Assembly (NCBI GenBank): GCA_019694465.1
Contig: JAIBBV010000002.1
Span: 64,001-116,798 of the forward strand
DNA length: 52,798 bases
Direction: 5' to 3'
Source of the DNA: Oligoflexia bacterium
GTDB taxonomy: Bacteria; Bdellovibrionota_C; UBA2361; JAFLCA01
Made by a program: the position numbers and the translations under genes. Position 1 is the first letter of the stretch. Each line of letters opens with the position of its first letter. Below, one piece after another: positions 17,123 to 25,135 of this stretch. Under the pieces are notes generated by a model. It saw only the letters and a list, made by a program, of their open reading frames with translations, had not been told where the DNA came from and did no database searches.

Positions 17123-17709
17123 AAATTGAAGTTGGGTAAAGTACTATGACTTTAACTAAATGAGCTAACTAGAGCGAGGCCAAATAGCCTTAAAGCCAGT
17201 AACGACATGCTCTAGTGAGCTCTACAGGCTAGTATTGCGAGCAAAGCAATGTACTTCATCTTATCACGCGCGCCCCTATCATTAGTAGGCAGCGCATGGT
17301 TTCGGCAAGAAATATAAAGTTCTGGGGCTGGTGTTGGAAATGGCTTCGGTAGATACTCCCCCTTTGCGAAATAAGCCTCTACTCGGCCCTGAAGCGGTGG
17401 AATGCCTTCATTAGCCAACTTATCACCCCACCTTTGCTTGCCTCGACCCCAGGTCCGTCTCGATCGGGACCAGCTAGTTCTGAAAGTATTGGCATCATGG
17501 TTACATTATTATTCCCTCGCCCAGGGCCTTGAACTTGCGGGCCTTCATTAGCGCTGCCGTCGCCAGCGCCATCAGACTGAACGGGAATTGCTTCTACTGG
17601 AGTAATCATACACACCACCCAAAAACCATTAACACCTATTGGTTGTTATCGGTGCTGTGTCAGCTAATGTAGCACAAATTCGGTGTCGCCAAGCTCCCGA
17701 ATTGACTAC
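17123..17709. other. Gap with only small, doubtful reading frames
   Basis: Between the DUF1285 gene and ccmH, 587 bases contain no recognisable family. Two overlapping minus-strand frames (17379-17618 and 17212-17418) both have protein-like composition and each contains an Ala-Asn-Glu-Gly tetrapeptide from GCTAATGAAGGC-like DNA. They could be one decayed or frameshifted gene. No RNA gene was recognised. Confidence 0.4.
17379..17618 (-). CDS. Possible small hypothetical protein, 79 aa
   Basis: A GTG-initiated frame encodes an acidic, Gly/Asn/Pro-rich stretch (GAGDGSANEGPQVQGPGRG) followed by a short amphipathic C-terminus (VISWLMKAFHRF). No family is recognised. An ATG two codons later is an alternative start. 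Another minus-strand frame overlaps its 3' end and continues with protein-like text (GRVEAYFAKGEYLPKPFPTP), so either frame, or a frameshifted fusion, may be the real gene. Low-complexity composition makes this uncertain. Confidence 0.3.
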   Translation of the reverse strand: MVCMITPVEAIPVQSDGAGDGSANEGPQVQGPGRGNNNVTMMPILSELAGPDRDGPGVEASKGGVISWLMKAFHRFRAE

Positions 17710-18177
17710 CTATCTACCCTGTATCTCGCGCTCTATGCGCGCTTGCATCTCTGGGCTTAACTCTTTTTCGCTCAACGAATTCGTGACTGCCAAGCTAGCA
17801 GTTTTTCCCTTAATCCAGGCCAACACGAATATCAATCCAGCTATTAGGAAAAATCCCGGCGCAAGCCAGCCAAGTAGTCCGACGCCGGAGCTTTTGGGTG
17901 TGGCGCGGATAATTTCACCAAACTGTTGGTACAGACTCTCCTCGATTTGTTGATTGGAGCGTCCATCTGAAACCATTGCGCGAATCTGTTCCTTTAGGTC
18001 GTGTGCCTTGCCGCTTGGGCAGTCGCGTAAAAGTCGCCCGGGGCAAAACGGACTCATGACTGAGTCGAAAATTGACTGAGCTTGCGCTTCTTTCTCCTGT
18101 GGGAGATCCAGAGCCTGTGCCGGTCCAGACACAGAGAGTAAGCAAAGTAAGGCAGTAAGTAGAACTCTAAGCGCCAT
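17710..18177 (-). CDS. ccmH: CcmH-type cytochrome c maturation protein
   Basis: The 155-residue product has a signal peptide (MALRVLLTALLCLLS...AQA), a periplasmic three-helix domain and a C-terminal membrane helix (about 105-126), the layout of CcmH/CycL/NrfF subunits that reduce apocytochrome c for heme ligation. Instead of the classical LRCxxC, it has SPFCPGRLLRDCPSGKA, where the two cysteines are eight residues apart; such CPG...CPS variants are known in some lineages. The frame extends to 18198, but ATG 18177 puts the signal peptide at the N-terminus. It overlaps the end of pyrE by 11 bases, so translation is probably coupled. Two c-type cytochromes elsewhere in the window would need this pathway. 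Confidence 0.85.
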   Translation of the reverse strand: MALRVLLTALLCLLSVSGPAQALDLPQEKEAQAQSIFDSVMSPFCPGRLLRDCPSGKAHDLKEQIRAMVSDGRSNQQIEESLYQQFGEIIRATPKSSGVGLLGWLAPGFFLIAGLIFVLAWIKGKTASLAVTNSLSEKELSPEMQARIEREIQGR

Positions 18178-18853
18178 AGGTTTCCAAATATTGAGCAATT
18201 CGCTGCTGCATTTCAGAGGATAGCGTAAGTCCGCTCTTATTGTGACTCGCTAAGTACGAAACAATATGATGTATGCTCACTATCGGAAATACTGGAAGCC
18301 CAAGATTTTCCTGTGTCTCTTGGACTGCTGATAGTTGGCCGGCCCCCTTTTCGCAGCGATCAACCGCGATAACTACCCCTTTAATATCTACAGCAGCGAT
18401 ACTTTTAAGAAACGGAACAACTTCGCGTAATGTCGTACCGGCGGTGATTACGTCTTCTACAATTAATATGCGAGCACCATCCTTTATTTGTTTGCCAACA
18501 ATTTTTCCACCATCGCCATGATCTTTTACTTCCTTGCGGTCGAAGGAAAAGCCAACACAAAAGTTGTGGTTAAGTGCGAGAGCGCTGGTGGTGGCCACGC
18601 ATAGAGGGATCCCCTTGTATGCAGGGCCAAACACTATATCGACATCAGATAGTTTGTTTTGCACTAGATGCGCGGCGTAGTAAGCACCGAGTTGGCTAAT
18701 CTTGCTGCCATCGTTGAAGTTGCCAGTGTTGATGAAATAGGGAGTTTTGCGCCCAGACTTTGTAACAAAGTCCCCAAAGGTAAGCGCCCCTGAGCTGACC
18801 AAAAAGTCTATAAAGCGGGCTTGGTAGTCGAGCACATTGGGCTTTTGAGTCAT
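18167..18853 (-). CDS. pyrE: Orotate phosphoribosyltransferase
   Basis: The 228-residue enzyme converts orotate and PRPP to orotidine 5'-phosphate in pyrimidine synthesis. Visible family features are FGPAYKGIPLCVAT near residues 80-93, FDRKEVKDHGDGGKIVG (catalytic loop Lys/Asp/His) and the PRPP signature ILIVEDVITAGTTLREV near 130-146. Length is typical of the longer OPRTase group. The start is ATG 18853 with a GGAGGTGGC-type ribosome site just upstream. It is divergent from the kinase gene, sharing a 76-base intergenic region, and overlaps ccmH at its 3' end. Confidence 0.96.
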   Translation of the reverse strand: MTQKPNVLDYQARFIDFLVSSGALTFGDFVTKSGRKTPYFINTGNFNDGSKISQLGAYYAAHLVQNKLSDVDIVFGPAYKGIPLCVATTSALALNHNFCVGFSFDRKEVKDHGDGGKIVGKQIKDGARILIVEDVITAGTTLREVVPFLKSIAAVDIKGVVIAVDRCEKGAGQLSAVQETQENLGLPVFPIVSIHHIVSYLASHNKSGLTLSSEMQQRIAQYLETYGA

Positions 18854-18929
18854 AGGCCACCTCCGATTTTGAATAATTGCGCGTCCTTAGCTGCATTACA
18901 AGCGTGACATCTGGAGTCAAGTCCCCGTA

Positions 18930-20921
18930 ATGATTAGCCGATTTAAAGAAGAGGTACGGTGGAGGAAGCTATTGGTTAGTACTGAACACGAGTTTCGTGA
19001 AGGAGAGCTTTTCGCGGGGCGCTATCGCCTTGTCCGTCGCCTTGGTCGCGGCGGAATGGGGGCCGTGTACCTAGTTGAAGATTCCATGCTCGGTGGTGAA
19101 CAGGTCGCCCTTAAGCTGCTCCATGCAGACCTTTGCCGAAATGAGAAGCATACCCAGAGGTTTCTAAGAGAGGTTCGTCTCACCCGCAAGGTGACCCATC
19201 CAGGAGTAGTTCGAACCTTCGATGTGGGTAATCAAGATGGGCGACTTTTCTTCACGATGGAGTTCGCCGAGGGACGCACCTTAAAGGAGCGCCTCCTTGA
19301 GGGTCCGATAGATCCAATGCAGGTAGCGCGCATCCTACGGGAAATCTGCAAGGGGCTGTACGCCATTCATGGGGCTGAGATCGTACATCGTGACTTAAAG
19401 CCAGGGAATGTAATCATGACACCCGATGGCTTCATGAAAATTACTGATTTCGGTATAGCAAAACCTGGCAGTAGCGACCTGACCAGTCATAATGAAGTCA
19501 TTGGAAGTATTCCTTATATGGCGCCCGAGGTTTGGGTCGGGCGTGATGTTGGAACGCAGGCCGACATTTATGCGTTAGGCATAATGGCTTATGAAATGTT
19601 AGTTGGCTTTGTCCCATTTGAAGGTGACGCGCCAGCCGAGCTCATGTGTAAGCATCTTGAAACTAAGCCTATTCCACCGCGAGAGCTTTCGTCGCTAGTG
19701 CCGGAGTGGCTAAATGATCTGGTGCTTTGCATGCTTGAAAAAGACCAAGCACTGCGTCCGCAGGGTGCAGAAGCAGTAGTCAAAATTATCAACTTTCATC
19801 TCGATGGTCAGGGCGAACTGCCGCCTGCACCAGTAAAAAGCAAGCCGCAGCGCGCAGGGTATGAGGTCCATAATTCTGATACTGGACCTAATCTACTTGG
19901 TGCTGACTTGCTAGCTGCTCCAGCGCCGACACTGGATGAGGTCATGAGCGATGAGGGGCGAATTAAGCTCGGAGTTGTGCGGCAGCGCAATCTATTGCGT
20001 CACGATACCGTTACGCTGGATGAAATTGGCAGCGTTGAAGCCGAATCTGCAGTTTCCCCAGTCGGGCAAGCAGTTCGAACAGTAGTCTTGCTACTATTTG
20101 CCGTGGCTGTGTTAGTGCTGGGCTTCTATCAATTGGGGCCGTACGTCGCTCGAAAGTGGACTGAGACCGCCGAAGATGGAAGCTTCATTTCGGTTGCTTC
20201 GGTCTTGCTGGGAGTTGGATTTGCTTACTCGCTATTTCTCATGTTGCCTATGTTGGTGCTGTGCAGCTTTAGGCGTTCGACCTCAGCAGCTTTGCGGGGC
20301 TGGATAAAATCAGCGCTTGTGTTCTTGGGGATTGCATCAGTCATTTATGGCGTCAACCTATTTCGTGTTGAAGCTAGAAGCTATGAGCTGAATCTGGCCT
20401 ATGATAGGGGGCGCTTTTTCTCAACAGCAGAAGCAACACTGTCAAATATGGTTGAGGCAGCAATGCTGTTGCCAGCAGGAACTGCCTATCGTCCAGCAAT
20501 TAAGTTTCGCTATCCAGTATTAATTGAAACAAGAACTCCGACTCTGCCAGAGCGGTTGCCATACTACACGCTGCTTATGTCTTATGTGCTTTGCTTTGTA
20601 AGATTGTCAGAGCGTTGGCTTTTTAGACAAAGGCGGCGACGTTTGGCCTACACACTTGTGGGGTTCGCTTGTATCGGACTTATTCCGCTAGGAGTAGAGC
20701 TACTAGTTTCAGTATGGTTCTCGTCCTACTTAGAATTGTATTCGCTTAAAAACTACAGTCTTTCCTTTGGGCCATTACTTCACCGCTTTGATGAAGTCTC
20801 CTTAACATTTTCTATGGTAAACTGGTTGATTGCAGTGGCAACCTTGACATTCGTAATGCCGCTGGTCATTAAACGTTCCCAACGTGTTGAAGAAAATGCG
20901 GCTGATTTCAAGGGGCACTGA
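18930..20921 (+). CDS. Hanks-type Ser/Thr protein kinase with polytopic membrane C-terminus
   Basis: The 663-residue protein begins with a complete eukaryotic-like kinase domain (residues about 30-295): glycine loop LGRGGMGAVYLVE at 38-50, Lys62 in VALKLL, HRDLKPGN at 153-160, DFG at 173-175, APE at 198-200 and the DIYALGIMAYEML helix. A linker of about 85 residues leads to about four to six membrane segments between 380 and 650, with an extracytoplasmic loop around 480-545. There is no PASTA or TPR repeat. It probably senses an envelope or membrane signal and phosphorylates cytoplasmic targets; none can be identified. It diverges from pyrE and converges with ygfZ. Confidence 0.93.
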   Translation: MISRFKEEVRWRKLLVSTEHEFREGELFAGRYRLVRRLGRGGMGAVYLVEDSMLGGEQVALKLLHADLCRNEKHTQRFLREVRLTRKVTHPGVVRTFDVGNQDGRLFFTMEFAEGRTLKERLLEGPIDPMQVARILREICKGLYAIHGAEIVHRDLKPGNVIMTPDGFMKITDFGIAKPGSSDLTSHNEVIGSIPYMAPEVWVGRDVGTQADIYALGIMAYEMLVGFVPFEGDAPAELMCKHLETKPIPPRELSSLVPEWLNDLVLCMLEKDQALRPQGAEAVVKIINFHLDGQGELPPAPVKSKPQRAGYEVHNSDTGPNLLGADLLAAPAPTLDEVMSDEGRIKLGVVRQRNLLRHDTVTLDEIGSVEAESAVSPVGQAVRTVVLLLFAVAVLVLGFYQLGPYVARKWTETAEDGSFISVASVLLGVGFAYSLFLMLPMLVLCSFRRSTSAALRGWIKSALVFLGIASVIYGVNLFRVEARSYELNLAYDRGRFFSTAEATLSNMVEAAMLLPAGTAYRPAIKFRYPVLIETRTPTLPERLPYYTLLMSYVLCFVRLSERWLFRQRRRRLAYTLVGFACIGLIPLGVELLVSVWFSSYLELYSLKNYSLSFGPLLHRFDEVSLTFSMVNWLIAVATLTFVMPLVIKRSQRVEENAADFKGH

Positions 20922-20943
20922 TAGGTAACCTTGCAGCGAGCCA

Positions 20944-21861
20944 CTACGATTTGAGAATCTGAGTGAATCTTTCGCCGCTTCTCGTTTTCAGAGTAGTTGC
21001 GCCCTCAACAGAATTTTTTAAGTAGACCAGAGCATAAGTTCTAGCCCTCTGAGGATCGTGCGCGCAGCTTGAAATCCTTCCGAGGCAGCGTGAGAATTCA
21101 TGATCCGCAGAATCAAATAAATCCAGGTCAGAGTTGATGTTTACTGGTCCAATGCTCATCAGGGTGCGTAATAAAAAGGGTGGCTTGCCGCGCGAGTCAA
21201 TTCTGGCGATTACCTCCTGCCCTGTGTAGCAACCTTTGGTGAAGGAAATGGCTTTAAGCAAGCCAGACTCAAGTAGGATATGCTGATCATTTATGTCCTG
21301 CGGAAAGGCTGGAATGCCGGCGCTGATCCTTAGTAGTTCTGCCTCTTGCAGATCAATTTGCTGGGCCTGCCTTAAAAGGGCACTCGCACATTCATGGAGT
21401 GAGTTGGCTGATAACAAGAGGTCTATTCCTGTAGTTCCACAGCGATTCCTGGTCCAGGCAAGGCCCTCGTCCAATCGAATAGTAATGCCGTCTTCCTCTG
21501 GCAGGGACTGTATGGGCAAGGAGCTCATATCATTCAGGTCGGGCATGTAATGAAAAAGTCTATATGCTTCTGAGCGAGGCAGCAATTCGAGTTGCTCGCT
21601 TACTTTAAAGCGCAGTAGGGAGTTAGAGATAGTCGCTTCGTCTCCTCCGTCACAAATTAGTAAAAAGCTGTCACCGGTTTGACGCAGAAGAAGCATGTAC
21701 GCTTCAGTTTTGCCCTGAGCGCTTAGTGCGCCAGCCAAAATTGCCCTGTCTGCAGAGCAGCTACGCACGTCGTTTGTGAGGCGTGCTTGCAGATAGCGCT
21801 CGGCATGCTTGCCGCGCACTTCGAATACCAGCGCTTGTGAGAGTTGAAAATATTTCCCCAT
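20944..21861 (-). CDS. ygfZ: YgfZ/GcvT-fold folate-binding protein for Fe-S cluster repair
   Basis: The 305-residue protein has the YgfZ hallmark KGCYTGQEVIARIDSRGKP at about 202-220, whose Cys is essential in E. coli YgfZ, and the GcvT-like N-terminal half (YLQARLTNDVRS near 25, then GALSAQGKTEAYMLL). YgfZ/IBA57 proteins bind tetrahydrofolate and assist maintenance of certain 4Fe-4S enzymes, including the tRNA thiolase MiaB. Its length fits the family. The gene converges with the kinase gene, 22 bases apart, and is followed upstream by lepB on the same strand with a 94-base gap. Confidence 0.9.
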   Translation of the reverse strand: MGKYFQLSQALVFEVRGKHAERYLQARLTNDVRSCSADRAILAGALSAQGKTEAYMLLLRQTGDSFLLICDGGDEATISNSLLRFKVSEQLELLPRSEAYRLFHYMPDLNDMSSLPIQSLPEEDGITIRLDEGLAWTRNRCGTTGIDLLLSANSLHECASALLRQAQQIDLQEAELLRISAGIPAFPQDINDQHILLESGLLKAISFTKGCYTGQEVIARIDSRGKPPFLLRTLMSIGPVNINSDLDLFDSADHEFSRCLGRISSCAHDPQRARTYALVYLKNSVEGATTLKTRSGERFTQILKS

Positions 21862-21955
21862 ACTGAGCTACCCTACTCGTATGAAAATGTTAACGCTGTT
21901 AGGGCCGCCTTCAATGTGAAAAGTGTCATAGTGAGAAAAGTTTCTGAACAAGACT

Positions 21956-22618
21956 CTAGCGTAGCAGGGTGCCAATGCGAGAAAGCCCAGCCCAGGACCA
22001 ATAAATAATCAAAGCGCGGCCCTTTACACGAGAAATATCCAAAAATGGATAGGTCCAGAAGCGTGAGTCCTTGGAGTGATCGCGATTGTCTCCCATCAAG
22101 AATATGTGGCCGGCTGGGATAACAGCTGGTCCAAAATTTCCATCGGGAATACCGTCAAAGTCGTAGTGCGCGTAAGGTTCATCAAGCGGAACGTCGTTGA
22201 TGTAGACTTTCGTTTCACGGACCTCGACCTTTTCTCCTGGCAGACCGATGACGCGCTTAATGATGTTGATTGCTGAATCATCCTCAGGCGAACGAGGATC
22301 GTCGGGGCGAGTGAATACTACAATGTCACCACGATGAGGCTCGGCAAACCCGAAAATGGAATTTGTGATAAGCGGAAGCCTGAAGCCGTAAGACAACTTG
22401 CTTACCAGGATATGGTCGCCCTCCTTGAGCGTGGGGTACATTGAAAGGGATGGGATTTTGAACGCTTCAACTACCGAGGCGCGAAGAATAAACGCGGCGG
22501 CCAGAAATAGAGCGAGTGTCTTCAGAAAAGATAGGATCTCACTGAAGTCATTGCGAGCGGTTTCGATAGTAGGGCCTTTTGGACTACTACCTGTGTTAGA
22601 TGGTGAAGTGTCTGCCAT
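21956..22618 (-). CDS. lepB: Signal peptidase I
   Basis: The 220-residue membrane protease removes signal peptides from exported proteins. It has one N-terminal membrane segment (about 34-50) and the catalytic domain: nucleophile Ser59 in PSLSMYPTLKEGD, general base Lys121 in IIKRVIGLPGE, and the box GDNRDHSKDSRFW near 175. The N-terminal region before the helix is hydrophilic. A small unknown gene precedes it by 40 bases on the same strand, so the two may be an operon. Clients in this window include several predicted secreted proteins. Confidence 0.95.
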   Translation of the reverse strand: MADTSPSNTGSSPKGPTIETARNDFSEILSFLKTLALFLAAAFILRASVVEAFKIPSLSMYPTLKEGDHILVSKLSYGFRLPLITNSIFGFAEPHRGDIVVFTRPDDPRSPEDDSAINIIKRVIGLPGEKVEVRETKVYINDVPLDEPYAHYDFDGIPDGNFGPAVIPAGHIFLMGDNRDHSKDSRFWTYPFLDISRVKGRALIIYWSWAGLSRIGTLLR

Positions 22619-22658
22619 GCCCGGAATTCTTGCACGAGCACAGCATTTTGAACAAGCT

Positions 22659-22982
22659 TTAGGCGTTAAACTGCTGCCGGCGTCCGAACACCACGGTGCT
22701 GCAGTCTACAGTAATCCCGCCGTCTTTGGACTTAACAGTTGAGACGAATATGCCAGGCTCAAATGAGCGCTCTTTTAGGAGCTCAACTTTATCGCGATCT
22801 GGAATAGCCATGTTGGCACGAATTGAGAAATTTATTTCTACAGCCACATTTCCGGGGGTGTCATCGAGAATTTTAGTAATCATCCCATAGATCGGGTAAG
22901 TCTGACCGATTTCGACTTCGCCGCTTGTAACTTCAAGACCAAACTTTTCGAAGAAGTTCTGTTCTTTGTTTTCATTTTCCAT
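22659..22982 (-). CDS. Hypothetical protein upstream of lepB, 107 aa
   Basis: I do not recognise this family. With ATG 22982 the product is 107 residues, starting MENENKEQNFFEKFGLEV; the frame is open further up to 23033 but with less protein-like text. The remainder is strand-rich (EIGQTYPIYGMITKIL, NVAVEINFSIRANMAI, GIFVSTVKSKDGGITV), compatible with a small beta-barrel. No signal peptide is present in the short form. It sits 40 bases upstream of lepB and is probably co-transcribed. Confidence 0.65.
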   Translation of the reverse strand: MENENKEQNFFEKFGLEVTSGEVEIGQTYPIYGMITKILDDTPGNVAVEINFSIRANMAIPDRDKVELLKERSFEPGIFVSTVKSKDGGITVDCSTVVFGRRQQFNA

Positions 22983-23186
22983 GAGTACTACCATCCAACA
23001 GGGGATAAAACCTAAGTTAAACTGTTCAAACACATATCCAGCTGGGCGGTGATGTTGCTTCAGCAGGATAGCTTGCCTTGAGGGATTTGTAAGGACCTAA
23101 ATAGCATAACTAGTTGAAATGCTTATGCAATGCGTAGAAGAGGACAGGCCCCGTGAGGTCCAGAATAAGCAATTTTGTGAGTCTTA

Positions 23187-24752
23187 TTATTGGGGAAGCG
23201 AGTCCAGATCTGGGCCACCCGATGCCGCTCTCTTTTCCCTTAACACTTGCGCTATAACCTTACAAACAAAGGGTAAAGTCACGTCATTTAAGCGCGGAAT
23301 TACTAGTCGATTTCTGAACATGTGCAACCCGAGCTCTCGAAGGCGGGGTCCATCATCTGGTGTAATGTCATCCAGCAAAGCAAACATTACGCTTCCATGT
23401 CGCACGTAGTCGAACTCCGGGAAGCCCAATTTTGCCATATAATCTGTGAAAGCTATGCGCATTTGCTTGCAGCGTTCGGCTTTTGCTGCCACCTCTTTGT
23501 CAAACAGATCTCGCAAAGCTGGAGTTGTAAATATTATTTCTACAAGCTCGGCTCCCATTCTTGGGCAGTTTGAGACCAGTGCGCGACTAGCTCCATCGGC
23601 AAGCACAGTTTTAAGCTGGTCTATAGCTATAGTAGCCACCCGCTGCGCTTCGCTGAGGTACGCAGGAGCTCCAGTCAAGGGCTGTGAGCCTGTTCCTCTT
23701 ACAAGACTCAATGTGCCAAGACGAAAGCCGTAACTTTCCAGACTCTTAGAGAAGGAGTGCGCGACTAAGAAATCAATTCCCCGATCTGCAAAGTGACGCA
23801 GTGGCCACGAATCCTGTGCGTACCCATCCTTTAGGCCGGCATAGGCAGCATCAAAAAATGGAATCACCTCTCCTGGGCGGTGAGAGAATATCTCTGCCAA
23901 TTCTATCCACTGCGCACGCGTAAAATCAAAGGACGAAGAGTTGTGTCCGCTAAGTTGAAGTACGAACACGCTCCCAGCGGGGGCAGTTAGTAAATGGGAT
24001 TTCAAATCGTCAAAACGTACCGAATGATTTCGGGTGTCGTAATAAGGATACTCTTCTACTTCAAAGCCAAGAGTCTCGAAAGTAAGCCGATGATTCGGCC
24101 AGCCATAATCGGAGGTATAAATTGGTCCTGTGAAAAGAGGTCCTTGCACATCTCCAAAAGCAGCGCGAGAACGCAGAAATGCTGCGCCTACCGCCAAAGC
24201 ACCGGTCCCGCCAACGGTTTGTATGGTGCAAATGCGGCCAGCGTCACGAAGCGTAGAATTCTTTCCAAACAATAAGGACTCTGATACGGCGCAAAAGCCG
24301 GCGTGCCCAGAGGTAGGCAGGTAGCCCAAGAAATCTGGGAGCCATGAATAGTTGCCATCTTGCGCAGCTTGAAAGGCTGATTCGAAGCGCTGTGCGTATA
24401 TGCACATGGCTTTACGTACACTTTGCATGTTGTACAGAGCTGGCTCGCCATGTTCGCCGAGGTTGACGCCGGTGCTCATATTTACCTTTGCGGTTCCCGG
24501 CGCAGCGTCAGGCCTCGTGCTTAAGTCTGGTTTTGGATCGTGCTCGTAGTCTTGGATTACGTCAAAAATTGGATCGGGTGTGCGGCGAATGAGAAAATCG
24601 AAGGAGCTGCCGCCGCTTTGGAGATGAGCTCCAATTAGCGCAGACACTTCATCTGAACGCTTGGGATCGTTACCAGGGGATGGCATACAACAACCGCCAC
24701 TACACATTGCGTGAATAGCATTAAGCCAACCACGCTGAACACACACAGACAC
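23187..24752 (-). CDS. Class I aspartate/aromatic-type aminotransferase, divergent
   Basis: The 521-residue PLP enzyme resembles the AspC/TyrB group of fold type I: EHGEPALYNMQSVRKA near 95, TVGGTGALAVGA near 172, the YTSDYGWPNHRLTFETLGFEV segment, PFFDAAYAGLKDG (PLP-binding Asp and Tyr), and HSFSKSLESYGFRLGTLSLV with the Schiff-base Lys followed eight residues later by the phosphate-binding Arg. The usual NPTG is replaced by HNSSSFD (Asn kept). About 70 extra N-terminal residues precede the family start. GTG 24752 is chosen because GGGGGAAGAG lies eight bases upstream; ATG 24686 is the alternative. Substrate unknown. Confidence 0.82.
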   Translation of the reverse strand: MSVCVQRGWLNAIHAMCSGGCCMPSPGNDPKRSDEVSALIGAHLQSGGSSFDFLIRRTPDPIFDVIQDYEHDPKPDLSTRPDAAPGTAKVNMSTGVNLGEHGEPALYNMQSVRKAMCIYAQRFESAFQAAQDGNYSWLPDFLGYLPTSGHAGFCAVSESLLFGKNSTLRDAGRICTIQTVGGTGALAVGAAFLRSRAAFGDVQGPLFTGPIYTSDYGWPNHRLTFETLGFEVEEYPYYDTRNHSVRFDDLKSHLLTAPAGSVFVLQLSGHNSSSFDFTRAQWIELAEIFSHRPGEVIPFFDAAYAGLKDGYAQDSWPLRHFADRGIDFLVAHSFSKSLESYGFRLGTLSLVRGTGSQPLTGAPAYLSEAQRVATIAIDQLKTVLADGASRALVSNCPRMGAELVEIIFTTPALRDLFDKEVAAKAERCKQMRIAFTDYMAKLGFPEFDYVRHGSVMFALLDDITPDDGPRLRELGLHMFRNRLVIPRLNDVTLPFVCKVIAQVLREKRAASGGPDLDSLPQ

Positions 24753-25135
24753 CTAACTCTTCCCCCAGGCCACCTAAGCCTAGGGGTGCGCTGCATTTTG
24801 TCACGTGGGGCAGTCTATAGTAAATGACAGAAAGGTGTAGCGAATGAGAATTGTCCCAATAGCACAAGAGGCGCGCCTATTTCTCGACTAAAGGCCTATT
24901 TTTATTGGGTCATTTACTATTTGCTGTCTGGCCTCCCGCTGGTCGGCATTATAGCGAGTGATTACTACCGCAAAGAATTTTGCTACGGATTTCTCCCACT
25001 CGCTATAAGTCAAATAAAAGAGACTGCCCTCGTAAGATACTGGGAATATGAATAAATTTTGGCAGCCTTAGTGGCGCTATATAAAGGGCTTTTGAAGATT
25101 GCATACGGAGGGATCTGAAGGTTATTGCCTGATGT
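24753..25135. other. Non-coding gap with long inverted repeats
   Basis: These 383 bases separate the amidase stop from the aminotransferase start, both on the minus strand. No gene was found; the notable content is two adjacent inverted repeats at 24817-25008, described separately. The ribosome site of the aminotransferase lies at its left end. Confidence 0.5.
24817..25008. repeat. Two adjacent 12-bp inverted repeats
   Basis: ATAGTAAATGAC (24817-24828) pairs perfectly with GTCATTTACTAT (24909-24920), and inside it CCCAAT (24855-24860) pairs with ATTGGG (24904-24909). The second, TTATAGCGAGTG (24949-24960), pairs with CACTCGCTATAA (24997-25008) around a 36-base loop that contains a smaller CCG-CAAA/TTTG-CGG-like stem. 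There is no T-run after either in either direction. They may be paired hairpins of a degenerate mobile element or regulatory RNA. Confidence 0.6.

Noticed and set aside
24949..25008. Rho-independent terminator for the amidase operon
   Set aside because: The loop is too long (36 bases) and no T-run follows on the minus strand.
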